Assembly: GCA_023715865.1 (NCBI GenBank)
Contig: JAMBOW010000002.1
Location: 825,948 to 889,947 of the forward strand
Reading direction: 5' to 3'
DNA: 64,000 nt
DNA from: Neobacillus mesonae
GTDB taxonomy: Bacteria > Bacillota > Bacilli > Paenibacillales > Paenibacillaceae
Shown here: positions 27,199 through 36,100 of the stretch, one piece after another
Numbering within the stretch: position 1 is the stretch's first letter
Layout of the letters: the number at the start of each line of letters is the position of its first letter
Program-made: the position numbers and the translations under genes
The notes under the pieces: generated by a model
The model's database searches: none
Told to the model about the DNA's origin: nothing
Seen by the model: the letters and a program-made list of their open reading frames with translations, nothing else

Positions 27199-27230
27199 AA
27201 AAAAAGGCTGAAATGGACTCATTTCAACCT
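27199..27230 (-). terminator. terminator of the LytTR gene
   Basis: AGGTTGAAATGAG/CATTTCAGCCT-type stem (AGGCTGAAATG pairs with CATTTCAACCT), followed on the minus strand by TTTTTTTATT. It separates the LytTR and ABC genes into two units. Confidence 0.85.
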
Positions 27231-27240
27231 CAACCGTACG

Positions 27241-28245
27241 TTAAAACTCTATTAATTGCTTCATTTCATCTAAACGATTCCGTGAAAGCGGAAGTTTCAT
27301 ATTAGGATTACCTTTCAAAATTAAGGTATAGCTATTTTTTGAATAACTAATCAATTCAGATACGCGTTGCAAATTGACTAAATATGATCGGTGACACCTG
27401 AAAAAGCCAAACTTAATTAACTTTTCTTCTAAATCATTCATAGTAAATTCTGTTGGAAAGGATTCTTCAGCAATACGAATATGACTAACGCTGTTGATGC
27501 TTTCAATAAAATCAATTTCATCGGGACTAAAAAAGATCGTTTTATCCGCCAACTTACACGTAACTTTAAACACATTCCTTGGTTTAATATTTTCAGTCTC
27601 GTTCTCGCTCTCACTCTTTGAATCAAAATCTGTTTCTTGGAGCAGGTCTGTTTTTTCAAGCCCATTTGTCGAATGATAACGATATACCTCATTGCTCAAA
27701 AGTAATAAATCTTCAATATAATTAGAAGTAAATAATGTGGCCATATGATTCGAACGCAAATGTGCTAATGCTTTTAAATATAATTCAATTCCTTCGTCTG
27801 ATAAATTATTCAATGGATTCTCGATCAATACCAACTGTGGGGAAAACAAAAACATCCGAAATAGACTGACTCTCTTTTTTTGTTCTTTTGTTAAAAACTT
27901 AATTTTTGTTCGCCAAACATCTAATAAAGAGAACTCAGATATACACTCTTCCAAAGGAGGTTGAAAATCTGCAATTTTTTTAAAATATTTTAAGTATCTT
28001 TGAACAGTTAAAGAATCATACAACCCATCATCTTTTTGTTCTGATAATATGGAATCCGTTTCTTTTCTAATATGACCACTCGAAGGAACTGCTCTTCCTG
28101 ATATCAAACTAAATAACATAACACTTTCTTCACTGGACATTTTAATTCCAATCTGAGATGTTTCTTCAATAACTAAGTCTATATCTTTTAATATAGTTCG
28201 GTTCCCTTCCTGTTTCAGCACTTTTTCTAAGATTATCAATGTCAT
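27241..28245 (-). CDS. degenerate ABC-ATPase domain fused to LytTR DNA-binding domain
   Basis: A 334-residue protein from ATG 28245. Residues 1-200 have the course of an ABC ATPase (LKDIDLVIEETSQIGIK, then LISGRAVPSSGHI) but Walker A is replaced by GIKMSSEESVM, the signature reads LTKEQKKRVSLFR and Walker B is LVLIENP with Glu for Asp, so ATP hydrolysis is unlikely. Residues about 235-334 are a LytTR DNA-binding domain (FFSPDEIDFIESINSVSHI, FFRCHRSYLVNLQRV, LPLSRNRLDEMKQL). Such ABC-LytTR proteins are known beside ABC exporters. The dead ATPase may sense the neighbouring transporter and the LytTR domain control its promoter; that is inference. Confidence 0.85.
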   Translation of the reverse strand: MTLIILEKVLKQEGNRTILKDIDLVIEETSQIGIKMSSEESVMLFSLISGRAVPSSGHIRKETDSILSEQKDDGLYDSLTVQRYLKYFKKIADFQPPLEECISEFSLLDVWRTKIKFLTKEQKKRVSLFRMFLFSPQLVLIENPLNNLSDEGIELYLKALAHLRSNHMATLFTSNYIEDLLLLSNEVYRYHSTNGLEKTDLLQETDFDSKSESENETENIKPRNVFKVTCKLADKTIFFSPDEIDFIESINSVSHIRIAEESFPTEFTMNDLEEKLIKFGFFRCHRSYLVNLQRVSELISYSKNSYTLILKGNPNMKLPLSRNRLDEMKQLIEF

Positions 28246-28422
28246 TTTATACACACTTTCATTATCTTATTTATGTTTATTGTACAACACCCGATTCGGT
28301 TGAAGGTAATAATAAACATGTTGTACCGATATATACTACTACGTCTGATTCTTCAACTAACCTGCTGCCAGAAGTAGAGTATAATAGGAGTAGTTGTAAA
28401 TATATTTCAGGAGGCTACAGCC

Positions 28423-28824
28423 ATGTCACAGGAGATCTGGATTAACCTGCCAGTCAAAGATGTTGAGAAGTCAACTGCCTTTTTCAATGAGATTGGTTTC
28501 CATGCGGTGAGCGTCGGGAATGAAAGAGCCAAGCTTGCCATAGGCCAAACAACGATTCTGCTGTTCCCAGATGCGGCGTTTGAGAAATTTACAGGTTCAA
28601 AAACCGCAGACACTTCCCATAGCGCAGAAGTAATATTTTCCATTGGCGCTGAAAGTAGAGAAGAAGTAGATGCCTTTATTCGAAAAGTAGAGTTGGCCGG
28701 AGGAAACATCTTTGGTAAGCCGAGTGAAATTGATGGCTGGATGTACGGCGCAGGATTTGCCGACTTGGACGGTCACCGTTGGAACCTGCTGTACATGGAT
28801 GAGAGCAAAATGCCAAAACGCTAA
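28423..28824 (+). CDS. VOC family protein (glyoxalase-like)
   Basis: A 133-residue protein with two beta-alpha-beta-beta-beta units: IWINLPVKDVEKSTAFFNEIGF, then LAIGQTTILLF, and VDAFIRKVELAGGNIFG, then YGAGFADLDGHRWNLLYM. The pattern is the common 'VOC family' extradiol/glyoxalase-like type (YaeR/lactoylglutathione-lyase related) with DLDGH-W at the C-terminal metal position. AGGAGG precedes ATG 28423. Substrate unknown. Confidence 0.88.
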   Translation: MSQEIWINLPVKDVEKSTAFFNEIGFHAVSVGNERAKLAIGQTTILLFPDAAFEKFTGSKTADTSHSAEVIFSIGAESREEVDAFIRKVELAGGNIFGKPSEIDGWMYGAGFADLDGHRWNLLYMDESKMPKR

Positions 28825-28827
28825 TAT

Positions 28828-28868
28828 AACAGCGCTGGTCACCTGTTTAAGGTCACCGGCGTTTTTTA
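28828..28868 (+). terminator. intrinsic terminator
   Basis: AACAGCGCTGGTCACC pairs with GGTCACCGGCGTT around TGTTTAA, followed by TTTTTATAT. Confidence 0.9.
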
Positions 28869-28944
28869 TATCCTCTGGTGAGTTAAATCTATACTGCTTC
28901 ATCTATCGATTACTAGTTAGTTGAATAATTCTTATATACTTATT

Positions 28945-29403
28945 TTAACTAATGAAAGGTGGGATTTCACCAGACAATAAATCCTCAAAGAAAATCATAT
29001 GATCAGGAAACAGATTCTCTGGGAGAGCTTGAATAGGAAAAAAAGCAGTCTCCAACGATTCATCTGTAATTTGTAGCTCACCTTTAAACTCCTTACAAGT
29101 AAACATTACTTGCACTAATGAGGTTTGGTTACCATTTCTGAATATTTTGTCAATGTTCGAGTAAATACCGAACAATTCCATTCTACCTAATTTTAACCCG
29201 GTTTCTTCCAAAACTTCTCTTCGAGCAGTATCTTCAATTTTTTCACCAAGTTCCATGAAACCACCTGGAAGTCCCCAAAAGCCATTGTCTACACGTCGGT
29301 GTAATAAAATTTGGTCTTTATTGATGACAATAGCCCCAGCTACTACCATAATTATTTTCGTATTCCCAACCAAACGACGTAACTCCTGAATGTAACTAGC
29401 CAT
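28945..29403 (-). CDS. NUDIX hydrolase
   Basis: A 152-residue enzyme with the Nudix box G-x5-E-x7-REVLEETGL at about residues 44-66. The preceding strand VVAGAIVINKDQILLHRRVD is typical of the subgroup annotated as ADP-ribose or NTP pyrophosphatases. It starts after AGGAGAAAC at ATG 29403. The upstream region lacks a recognisable promoter by eye. Unrelated in close sequence to the NUDIX protein at 23.7 kb. Confidence 0.92.
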   Translation of the reverse strand: MASYIQELRRLVGNTKIIMVVAGAIVINKDQILLHRRVDNGFWGLPGGFMELGEKIEDTARREVLEETGLKLGRMELFGIYSNIDKIFRNGNQTSLVQVMFTCKEFKGELQITDESLETAFFPIQALPENLFPDHMIFFEDLLSGEIPPFIS

Positions 29404-29802
29404 AGTTTCTCCTTCGTTTCATATTTAGCCCTATTTTATTGTTTTAAGAACTAGTTTTAAATAGATCATTGTGTCTTGGATATGGACTATTGTTATTAAG
29501 CTAACTGCCGTTAGCTTAATGAATAATGGAAGGAACTGATTAGTCACTTTTCTAATCGGGCACTTGGAGACTTCGTTAAAATCCTTCTGAACTTCCGAAT
29601 AAGATCGGGGCAATCAAATCAGACCGGCTATGAAGAGAAAGCAACAACATAAAGGAGCGAACACCTTATGAGTGTTCGCTCGAAGAGCAGTTTTATATTG
29701 GTTAGTACTGAAACGCATCTTTGAGATGACTTATCTTGGTTGTTTGCTAATCGGTGTCATGCACTCTTTCTTTAGCAGTAACCATGCATGCGTAAGAATA
29801 AA
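29404..29802. other. 399-bp intergenic stretch with a perfect hairpin and a dispersed motif
   Basis: CTGCCGTTAGCTTAATG (29505-29521) belongs to the dispersed motif family. At 29655-29681 GAGCGAACAC-CTTATGA-GTGTTCGCTC forms a perfect 10-bp stem followed at a distance by TTTTATATT; it could stop the nitroreductase transcript entering from the right, though its stop codon is over 100 bases away. No gene is supported. Confidence 0.5.
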
Positions 29803-30441
29803 TTACCTCCAAAATGTAATCTTGTCAGAACCTAATCGAACTGACTCATACCCTTCTTCTTTGGCTTTCCCTATTGAAATAATCATTACTGGAACGTACC
29901 GTTCCTCATCCAAATCAAATGATTTTGCTAATTGATCGTTTTCAAAGCCTGCCATTGGATTTGAATCATACCCATGTGCACGAGCTACTAACATTAGCTG
30001 CATAGCAAAGAGGCTGCTATCGATTTTTGCAATCTCAACTTTCATTTCTTTTGATAAAGTTGGGAACATCGATAGAATGGTTTCGAGTTGACGATCTCGT
30101 ACATCTGCAGGCATTTTTCCTTGTTCAACAGCTGTATTGTAAATTTCTTCAGCATATAAATGGCTTTGAGTATCACCAAAAATTAGCAACATAGCTGCTG
30201 AAGTATCATTTTGTAATGTATTGAAACGCACAAGAGGTCTGAGTTTGTCTTTTCCTTCTGGAGTATCCACCACAATTACACGCCAAGGCTGCATATTTGC
30301 AGAAGATGGAGCTAAACTGGCTTCCGAAATAATTTCGCTTATCTCTTCCTTCGATATTTTTATGTTTTCATCATAATTACGGACAGAACGCCGCCCCTTA
30401 ACTATATCGGCAAAATCGTTGTGAGATATATTGTTAAACAT
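29803..30441 (-). CDS. nitroreductase family protein
   Basis: A 212-residue FMN-dependent nitroreductase fold protein: GRRSVRNYDENIKISKEEI (the R-S-V-R FMN motif), SLAPSSANMQPWRVIVVDTP and the late AHGYDSNPMAGFE, all family hallmarks. Start ATG 30441 follows AGAAGGAGAG; a longer frame from 30477 has no ribosome binding site. These enzymes reduce nitro compounds or quinones with NAD(P)H. It is divergent from a MerR regulator, and its promoter contains a MerR-type operator in a 19-bp spacer. Confidence 0.93.
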   Translation of the reverse strand: MFNNISHNDFADIVKGRRSVRNYDENIKISKEEISEIISEASLAPSSANMQPWRVIVVDTPEGKDKLRPLVRFNTLQNDTSAAMLLIFGDTQSHLYAEEIYNTAVEQGKMPADVRDRQLETILSMFPTLSKEMKVEIAKIDSSLFAMQLMLVARAHGYDSNPMAGFENDQLAKSFDLDEERYVPVMIISIGKAKEEGYESVRLGSDKITFWR

Positions 30442-30506
30442 AGAAACTCTCCTTCTGATAACGTTCGATTTTGACATTGTAATATGTCTTTCGTTATCAT
30501 ATTCGT

Positions 30507-30537
30507 ATTATGAACTATGAACCTAGGTTTATAGCAA
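30507..30537 (-). promoter_or_regulatory. MerR-type promoter of the nitroreductase gene
   Basis: On the minus strand TTGCTA (30532-30537) and CATAAT (30507-30512) are 19 bp apart, the stretched spacing that MerR activators correct by DNA distortion. The spacer and -35 contain CTATGAACCTAGGTTTATAG (30515-30534), palindromic except for one pair. Confidence 0.65.
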
Positions 30538-30557
30538 ATACAAAAAGAGGTCACTTT

Positions 30558-30917
30558 ATGAAAATTAATGATGTTTCAAATTTAACTGGTCTTCCCATAT
30601 CAACATTGAGATTCTATGAACGTAAAAACCTAATTCCAGACAATTTCGTTAAAAGAGATGAAAATAATTATCGGCTTTATTCTGAAGAAGTTATTGAATT
30701 TTTAGATGACGTGAAAGCACTTTTATCCGCGAATTTTTCTATAGAAGAGTTAAGTTTGCTAGTAAATCAACAAATTAATTTATCATATGAAGCAAAGAAG
30801 AAAATGGTCGAGCAAAAAATTAATGAAATTGATGATATTCAGAGGCAATTAAGAAAGTCGAAAAAGTTTTTGAATGCAGTCTTGGAAGGAAACGCAAATT
30901 TTCAAACAAAGTGTTAA
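30558..30917 (+). CDS. MerR family transcriptional regulator
   Basis: A 119-residue MerR-type activator. HTH and wing at residues 1-70: MKINDVSNLTGLPISTLRFY, ERKNLIPDN and NYRLYSEEVIEFLDDV. A long dimerisation helix with NEIDDIQRQLRKSKKF follows. ATG 30558 is 10 bases after AGAGG; the upstream in-frame ATG 30510 would put the start inside the operator. No Cys cluster for metals in the C-terminal loop, so an organic or redox ligand is more likely. It probably controls the divergent nitroreductase. Confidence 0.9.
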   Translation: MKINDVSNLTGLPISTLRFYERKNLIPDNFVKRDENNYRLYSEEVIEFLDDVKALLSANFSIEELSLLVNQQINLSYEAKKKMVEQKINEIDDIQRQLRKSKKFLNAVLEGNANFQTKC

Positions 30918-30928
30918 GGATAATTAAA

Positions 30929-30994
30929 GCAGCGATCGATTTAGAATGACACTTCTAATGTGTCTTTCCAATTAGGTCGCTGTTTTATTTATTA
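30929..30994. terminator. long imperfect hairpin after merR
   Basis: AGCGATCGA...TTAGAATGACAC pairs with GTGTC...CCAATTAGGTCGCT, followed by TGTTTTATTT on the plus strand. It would also end the decayed acetyltransferase transcript from the right. A copy of the dispersed CTGCCCGTTAGC motif lies just beyond (31002-31020). Confidence 0.65.
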
Positions 30995-31016
30995 TCCTAA
31001 TCTGCCCGTTAGCGCA

Positions 31017-31254
31017 TTAGGATGCACTAGAATTCAGTAATTTTTCCATTCTAATCCCAACTACATAATCCTCATCTTGATTAATCTTACTGTACAAATC
31101 TACAGGCCTTGCCTAGATAGCATGAATTCTCTGTGGCACCATAAAGATTCGCATAACCCACGACTCGACCATCGTGTGTGACTACGGTGGGTTTAATTCT
31201 ATGTTTAACGGATTCAAGAATTTGTTCAGGTTTTTCTTCAAGATTCCATATCAT
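31017..31254 (-). pseudogene. GNAT acetyltransferase remnant
   Basis: The minus strand encodes MIWNLEEKPEQILESVKHRI, then KPTVVTHDGRVVGYANLYGA and TENSCYLG, which fits the N-terminal half of a GNAT enzyme of the 'PTVV...GYANLY...N-CWLGNVIV' type, and then hits a stop. A different frame immediately following encodes PVDLYSKINQDEDYVVGIR, then MEKLL, resembling the C-terminal strand of the same family, ending at 31017. The acetyl-CoA binding loop and about 60-70 residues between the two parts are gone, so an internal deletion with frameshift is likely. Confidence 0.65.
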
Positions 31255-31422
31255 AAGCTACTTTTCCTTTGGTCTGGCAGAATAACATTCTTTTAGCCCA
31301 AATGTAACGATAACGATCAGCTATACTTACATATTTCGAGTTTTCATTCCATTTTTCACCATACGTGTTAAAATCGGTATAGCGAAAACTAAACTCATAG
31401 TTAAACAAGGAGTATTTATGAA

Positions 31423-32577
31423 ATGAAAGCTATTCTTATTGACGACGAACCTCTAGCATTATCTTATTTGGAGCGTCAATTAATGAAGATGGATACGATC
31501 AGCCTTGAAATTTCAGGTAGATTTACAAACCCTTACGATGCCCTGGACTTAGCAAACCATACAAAAGTGGATATTGCTTTTATTGATATTGAATTGCCCG
31601 AGATCAATGGTATTGAGCTAGCAGAACGATTGCTGGAGCATTATCCCGGTCTAATGGTTGTATTTGTTACTGCCTATCAAGAGTACGCTGTAGATGCCTT
31701 TGAATTAAATGCCATTGATTATATTGTGAAGCCAGTCCGTTTTGATCGGTTGTCCAAAACTATAAATCGGATTATTAGCAATCATAAAGTCAACCTTAGT
31801 AACGCTGGCCCCTTGCAACCTATTAGGATGACGATGTTCAAACAAGTTATGATTGAGGAACCGCAATCACCCGGTCACTTCTCATTGCTGCAATGGAGGA
31901 CCGCCAAAGCACAGGAGCTTTTTCTCTACTTGCTTCAGCACAGAGGACAGCTAGTTCGTAAATCGTTTATCGTAGATTTGCTATGGCCTGATGTAGACGT
32001 TAACAAAGCCTACTCGCAACTGTACACAACGATTTACCATATTCGGAAAACCCTCACTCCTTATGAAAAAAGGTTTCAGATCAAGAGTGCAAATGACGGA
32101 TATGTGCTGGGGTTAGAGAATGTAATACTGGACGTAGCAGGTTGGAGCTCTTCTCCGGAGGCTAATCCAATTTCAGAGAATACACTGGAGCATTATATTG
32201 AGAAGATTAGCAGCTATACAGGTGATTATCTGCAGGAATACGATTATTGGTGGGCAGAAGGAGAGCGGCAAAGACTCAAACAATTATGGATTCATACGGC
32301 AATATGCTTGGGCCAGTGGTATGAGGCGCATCAGCAATTTGACGAAGCTTTGACAGCTTACTTACATATACGAGGTCTCTATCCAATAGAGGAAAAGTCT
32401 TCATTTGCCTTGATGAAGCTATATGACAAGATCCGCAAACCACAAAAGACTCTCGAGTGCTATCAAGAACTCACAGAACAGCTAAAAGAAGAATTCGACG
32501 AGCCCCCAGGGTACGATATCCAGCAATGGTTTAAGAAATGGAAAAAAAGACAGAGCCGTTTAAAATCAGCATTTTAA
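31423..32577 (+). CDS. response regulator with OmpR-type wHTH and BTAD output (SARP-like)
   Basis: A 384-residue regulator. Receiver at residues 1-120 with acidic pair D7/D8, phospho-acceptor D55 (IAFIDIELPE) and Lys in DYIVKPVRF. A winged helix at about 150-215 (LQHRGQLVRKSFIVDLLWPD, then QLYTTIYHIRKTL) and a bacterial transcriptional activation domain (TPR-like) at about 230-380 (LEHYIEKISSYTGDYLQEYD, then QFDEALTAYLHIRGLYP). wHTH-BTAD is the layout of SARP activators, which bind tandem direct repeats. It heads a locus with a hybrid kinase, adhesin and sortase whose promoters carry such repeats (see findings). AAGGAG precedes the ATG. Confidence 0.93.
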   Translation: MKAILIDDEPLALSYLERQLMKMDTISLEISGRFTNPYDALDLANHTKVDIAFIDIELPEINGIELAERLLEHYPGLMVVFVTAYQEYAVDAFELNAIDYIVKPVRFDRLSKTINRIISNHKVNLSNAGPLQPIRMTMFKQVMIEEPQSPGHFSLLQWRTAKAQELFLYLLQHRGQLVRKSFIVDLLWPDVDVNKAYSQLYTTIYHIRKTLTPYEKRFQIKSANDGYVLGLENVILDVAGWSSSPEANPISENTLEHYIEKISSYTGDYLQEYDYWWAEGERQRLKQLWIHTAICLGQWYEAHQQFDEALTAYLHIRGLYPIEEKSSFALMKLYDKIRKPQKTLECYQELTEQLKEEFDEPPGYDIQQWFKKWKKRQSRLKSAF

Positions 32578-32586
32578 TGTAGTGTG

Positions 32587-32621
32587 ATGTTCAGAAGTTG
32601 TATAGCAGGCAATTATAAAAT
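32587..32621 (+). promoter_or_regulatory. putative SARP-type promoter for the orphan gene and kinase
   Basis: ATGTTCAGAAG (32587-32597) and TTGTATAGCAG (32598-32608) are consecutive 11-base units; seven bases later comes TAAAAT (32616-32621). The TGTTCAG core of the first unit is shared with the sortase promoter and TTGTATA of the second with the adhesin and sortase promoters. Confidence 0.6.
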
Positions 32622-32653
32622 AGATACATTCAATTGCCTGGAGGTGTATATGA

Positions 32654-33142
32654 TTGAACATTATTAGAAATTTTGCAGATCCAAATGGGAGTCACTGTCT
32701 TCTGCTCAATTCGTTAAGAGAAGTCAATGTTACTTCCTTAAGAAGCTTCCCTTACTATAGAGGGTTTTATATTAAACTTGGAGGAAATAACTTAACAGGA
32801 ATTTTCGCCAGCACCGAGGGTCCTCTCTTCTTCTTTAATCAGGATCTATACCTACTTGAAAAGGGGTATTGCACTTTTGATCTGAAGAGAATTGGACAGG
32901 AGCCCGTCGTTCATTTTATATGGAGAGAGAAATCTATCCTACAAATTCCTCATGCTTGGCCTTTAGTTATACAGAAATGTGGGAAAACCGGTAACTATAC
33001 TGCTGACTTTTTCTGTTGGCTGAGCGAAGCTGTCACTTCTGAAAAGTTTTACTCTTTCTATACCCTGAAGAATGATATAAAAGCAATAAAACCGAATTTG
33101 TTCAATTTCAAGTGCAGTAAAAAGCTTCTTATATTTGTATAA
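32654..33142 (+). CDS. orphan protein between response regulator and kinase
   Basis: A 162-residue protein starting at TTG 32654 after TGGAGGTG. It has no signal peptide, no membrane segment and no motif I recognise. It is rich in aromatic residues (YYRGFYIK, FFFNQDLYLLEKGY, HFIWREKS) with a central beta-rich pattern and a basic C-terminus (KCSKKLLIFV). It sits 37 bases before the kinase gene and is probably cotranscribed with it from the repeat-containing promoter. A role in signalling or sensing in this two-component system is possible by position only. Confidence 0.6.
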   Translation: MNIIRNFADPNGSHCLLLNSLREVNVTSLRSFPYYRGFYIKLGGNNLTGIFASTEGPLFFFNQDLYLLEKGYCTFDLKRIGQEPVVHFIWREKSILQIPHAWPLVIQKCGKTGNYTADFFCWLSEAVTSEKFYSFYTLKNDIKAIKPNLFNFKCSKKLLIFV

Positions 33143-33178
33143 AAATAAAACCATTAAAAAGTAAGAAAAAGGGTTGTT

Positions 33179-36100
33179 ATGTTGCGATCACTCACTCAAT
33201 TTAGAAAAAATATAACGAAACATAGACTGACATGGCTTGTCCTGATTTATTTAGCAGCTTTGATCGGAATGAGGCTGTTATGGTACACGGAGTTCTCTCC
33301 CCCAAACCAGCCTCAGGCAGTCCATGGAGAACTCGATTTAACCAACTGGAAATTTGATAATGAACAGACAGTTACACTAAACGGGCAATGGGATTTTTAC
33401 CCTGATGCATTCCTTTCGCCCGGCAGCTCTTTGAGTGGCAAGCTTACCTCGACAAAAGTGCCCGGCTCCTTTAACGATACAAGTCCAGAATCTAATTTCG
33501 GAACTTATCGACTTCGCGTGCTTTTGCCTGATTCTAACACTTCCTATAGCATTTATATTCCACAAATCAAGACAGCCTATCGCTTATATGTTAATGGCAG
33601 CCTTTTATACGAATTGGGCCGTCCTAATGGAACTCCGAGTGGAACAATCTCTAAAGTTCTACCCTATACAGGTAGCTTTACAGCAGAAAAACCAGATATC
33701 GATATTATGATCCACGTCAGCAATTTTCACTATCATAATGAAGGCGGAATCATTCAATCCATCAAATTTGGAACTCCATCTGCCATCATGCATGAAAAAT
33801 ATTTTAATGAAAATATGCAAATGCTAGTCGGCATTATTCTGCTGCTTCATATGTTATACGTCGTCATCCTGCTTTTCGTCGGCCATCGGCAAAAGGAGCT
33901 TTTTTACTTTGCCGGAATTATTCTTTTCGCTTTGACAGCCACTTTAATTGACGATAACAAAATGCTGCTTCAATGGTTTCCGATTACGTTTGAGTGGGCA
34001 ATAAGGATGAGAATTATTGCATATACGGCCCTTTCATACTGCCTTGTGTTATGTACAAAGCATCTGCTTGGCGTTAAGGGTTTTAGAAGACTAATTCAGA
34101 CCTTTTCCATTTTCTTTTATTCCTATGTGGCAATTACACTGTTCTTCCCTCTGGGTTGGCTGGATTATACTTCGAAAATTTTAACCTTCTTTATGCTTTC
34201 AGCCATATTGCTCGTACCTATTATTTCAAGACAAGCCGTCAAGACGGGTCAAGAAGCAGCTATTTCCATATTGCTTGCTGGTATTGCCGTTTCGATAAAT
34301 ATGGTACTCAGCGGTTTCTTAAAGTTTTGGTTTAATAAAGATTTGCCTTTTTATCCAATTGACCTTATTGTAGCGTTTGTTATCTTTGCCTCCTTTTGGT
34401 TTGTGCGCTTCACCAAAACGGCTATTCGTGCGGAAAAACAAGCCGAAGAGCTTAAAAAGGTAGACAAACAAAAAGATGAGTTTCTCGCCAATACTTCTCA
34501 TGAGCTTCGAAATCCGCTGCACGCGATCATAAACATGGCTCAATCGATTATAATTCGAACAAATAGCAAGCTAGATGCGCCTGACCATGAAGATTTGATG
34601 CTGATCACTAAAGTGGGACAACGCATGTCACATCTGCTCGATGATTTGATTGATATTACTCTTCTCAAGGACAGCCGGATTACGCTGAATATAACAAGTG
34701 TACCTTTACCTGCAATAGCAAGGGGCGTAATCCATATGCTTAACTATATGACCGATAATAAGAACGTGGAGCTAATTAATGAAATTCCCGATTCGTTTCC
34801 TAACGTGGCAGCGGATGAAAACCGCCTTACCCAAATTATTTTTAACTTAGTACATAATGCTTTGAAATATACTAAGGAAGGCAGTGTTTCTCTTCGTGCA
34901 GAAGTCCTGAATGAGACTGTTTATATCCATATTGTTGATACGGGTATCGGAATTAACGAGGAAATACAGCATAGAATTTTCCACCCTTATGAACAAGCCG
35001 ATTCTAGCATCACCTCTCAGGGCAGCGGCTTAGGGCTCGGGCTAAGCATATCTAAAAACTTGGTAGAGCTTCATGGTGGAAAGCTTGCGCTTGAATCTAT
35101 ACCTGGGCAAGGTTCTGTCTTCACCTTTACCCTGCCACTAGGAGCAACAACATCTAAAGAGCATGTGCTTAAGGGTGAATCAATAGAGCAGCATCAGGAT
35201 CAGATGTCACAAAGTGATATGAATGGACATATAGAATCAGCAGCCTCTTTGGAGAATGATTTTAGAATCGATAACATCTCGGCGTCTATACTACTAGTTG
35301 ACGATGATGCCATCAATTTGAAGGTTACAAAGTCATTGCTGGAGCTGGATAATTACGAAGTTACAGCTGTTAAAAGTGCTGAGGAGGCCCTTAAACAAAT
35401 TAGCCATAAACAATGGGATCTTGTTGTTTCCGATATCATGATGCCAGAAATGTCCGGGTATGAGCTTACCGAAATGATACGCAAAAAATTCACCATATTC
35501 GAACTGCCTGTGCTGCTACTAACGGCAAGAATTAGACCGGAGGATATTCACACAGGGTTTTTAGCAGGAGCCAATGATTACTTGACAAAACCAGTGGAGG
35601 TGTTAGAACTACAATCGAGAGTTCGCGCTCTAATTCATTTCAAGCAATCAGTAGATGAGCAATTGCGCATGGAAGCGGCATGGCTCCAAGCTCAAATTCA
35701 GCCTCACTTTTTATTTAATACGATCAATTCGATTGCTTCGCTCAGCCTGTCAGATCCAGATCGCATGATTACACTGCTCGAAGCATTTGGTGATTACTTA
35801 AGAGGAAGCTTTAATGCTAGGAATTTGGAGCGTCTAGTACCACTTTCTCATGAACTTGATTTGCTGCGATCCTATCTTTACATCGAAAAAGAACGTTTTG
35901 GAGATCGATTGGAAGTCGAATGGAACCTGCCGGAGCATTTGGATGCCAAACTTCCTCCACTTACGATCCAGCCCATCGTTGAAAATGCAATTCGTCACGG
36001 TATATTAAACCGGGCAAGCGGGGGAAAGCTGACCCTATCAGCTGAGAAAGAGGAGGATTGCATCAAGTTCGTCATACATGATAATGGAGTCGGGATAGAT

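Noticed and set aside
31300..31422. Search for the TTGTATA direct repeats in front of the BTAD response regulator itself
   Set aside because: Only a vague GTGTTA...GGTATAG look-alike was seen, without the right phase; autoregulation is not claimed.
32606..32640. Inverted repeat CAGGCAATT...AATTGCCTG next to the orphan gene's ribosome binding site
   Set aside because: Considered as an RNA switch, but its left arm lies upstream of the proposed transcription start, so it would only form in read-through RNA; kept only as a curiosity.
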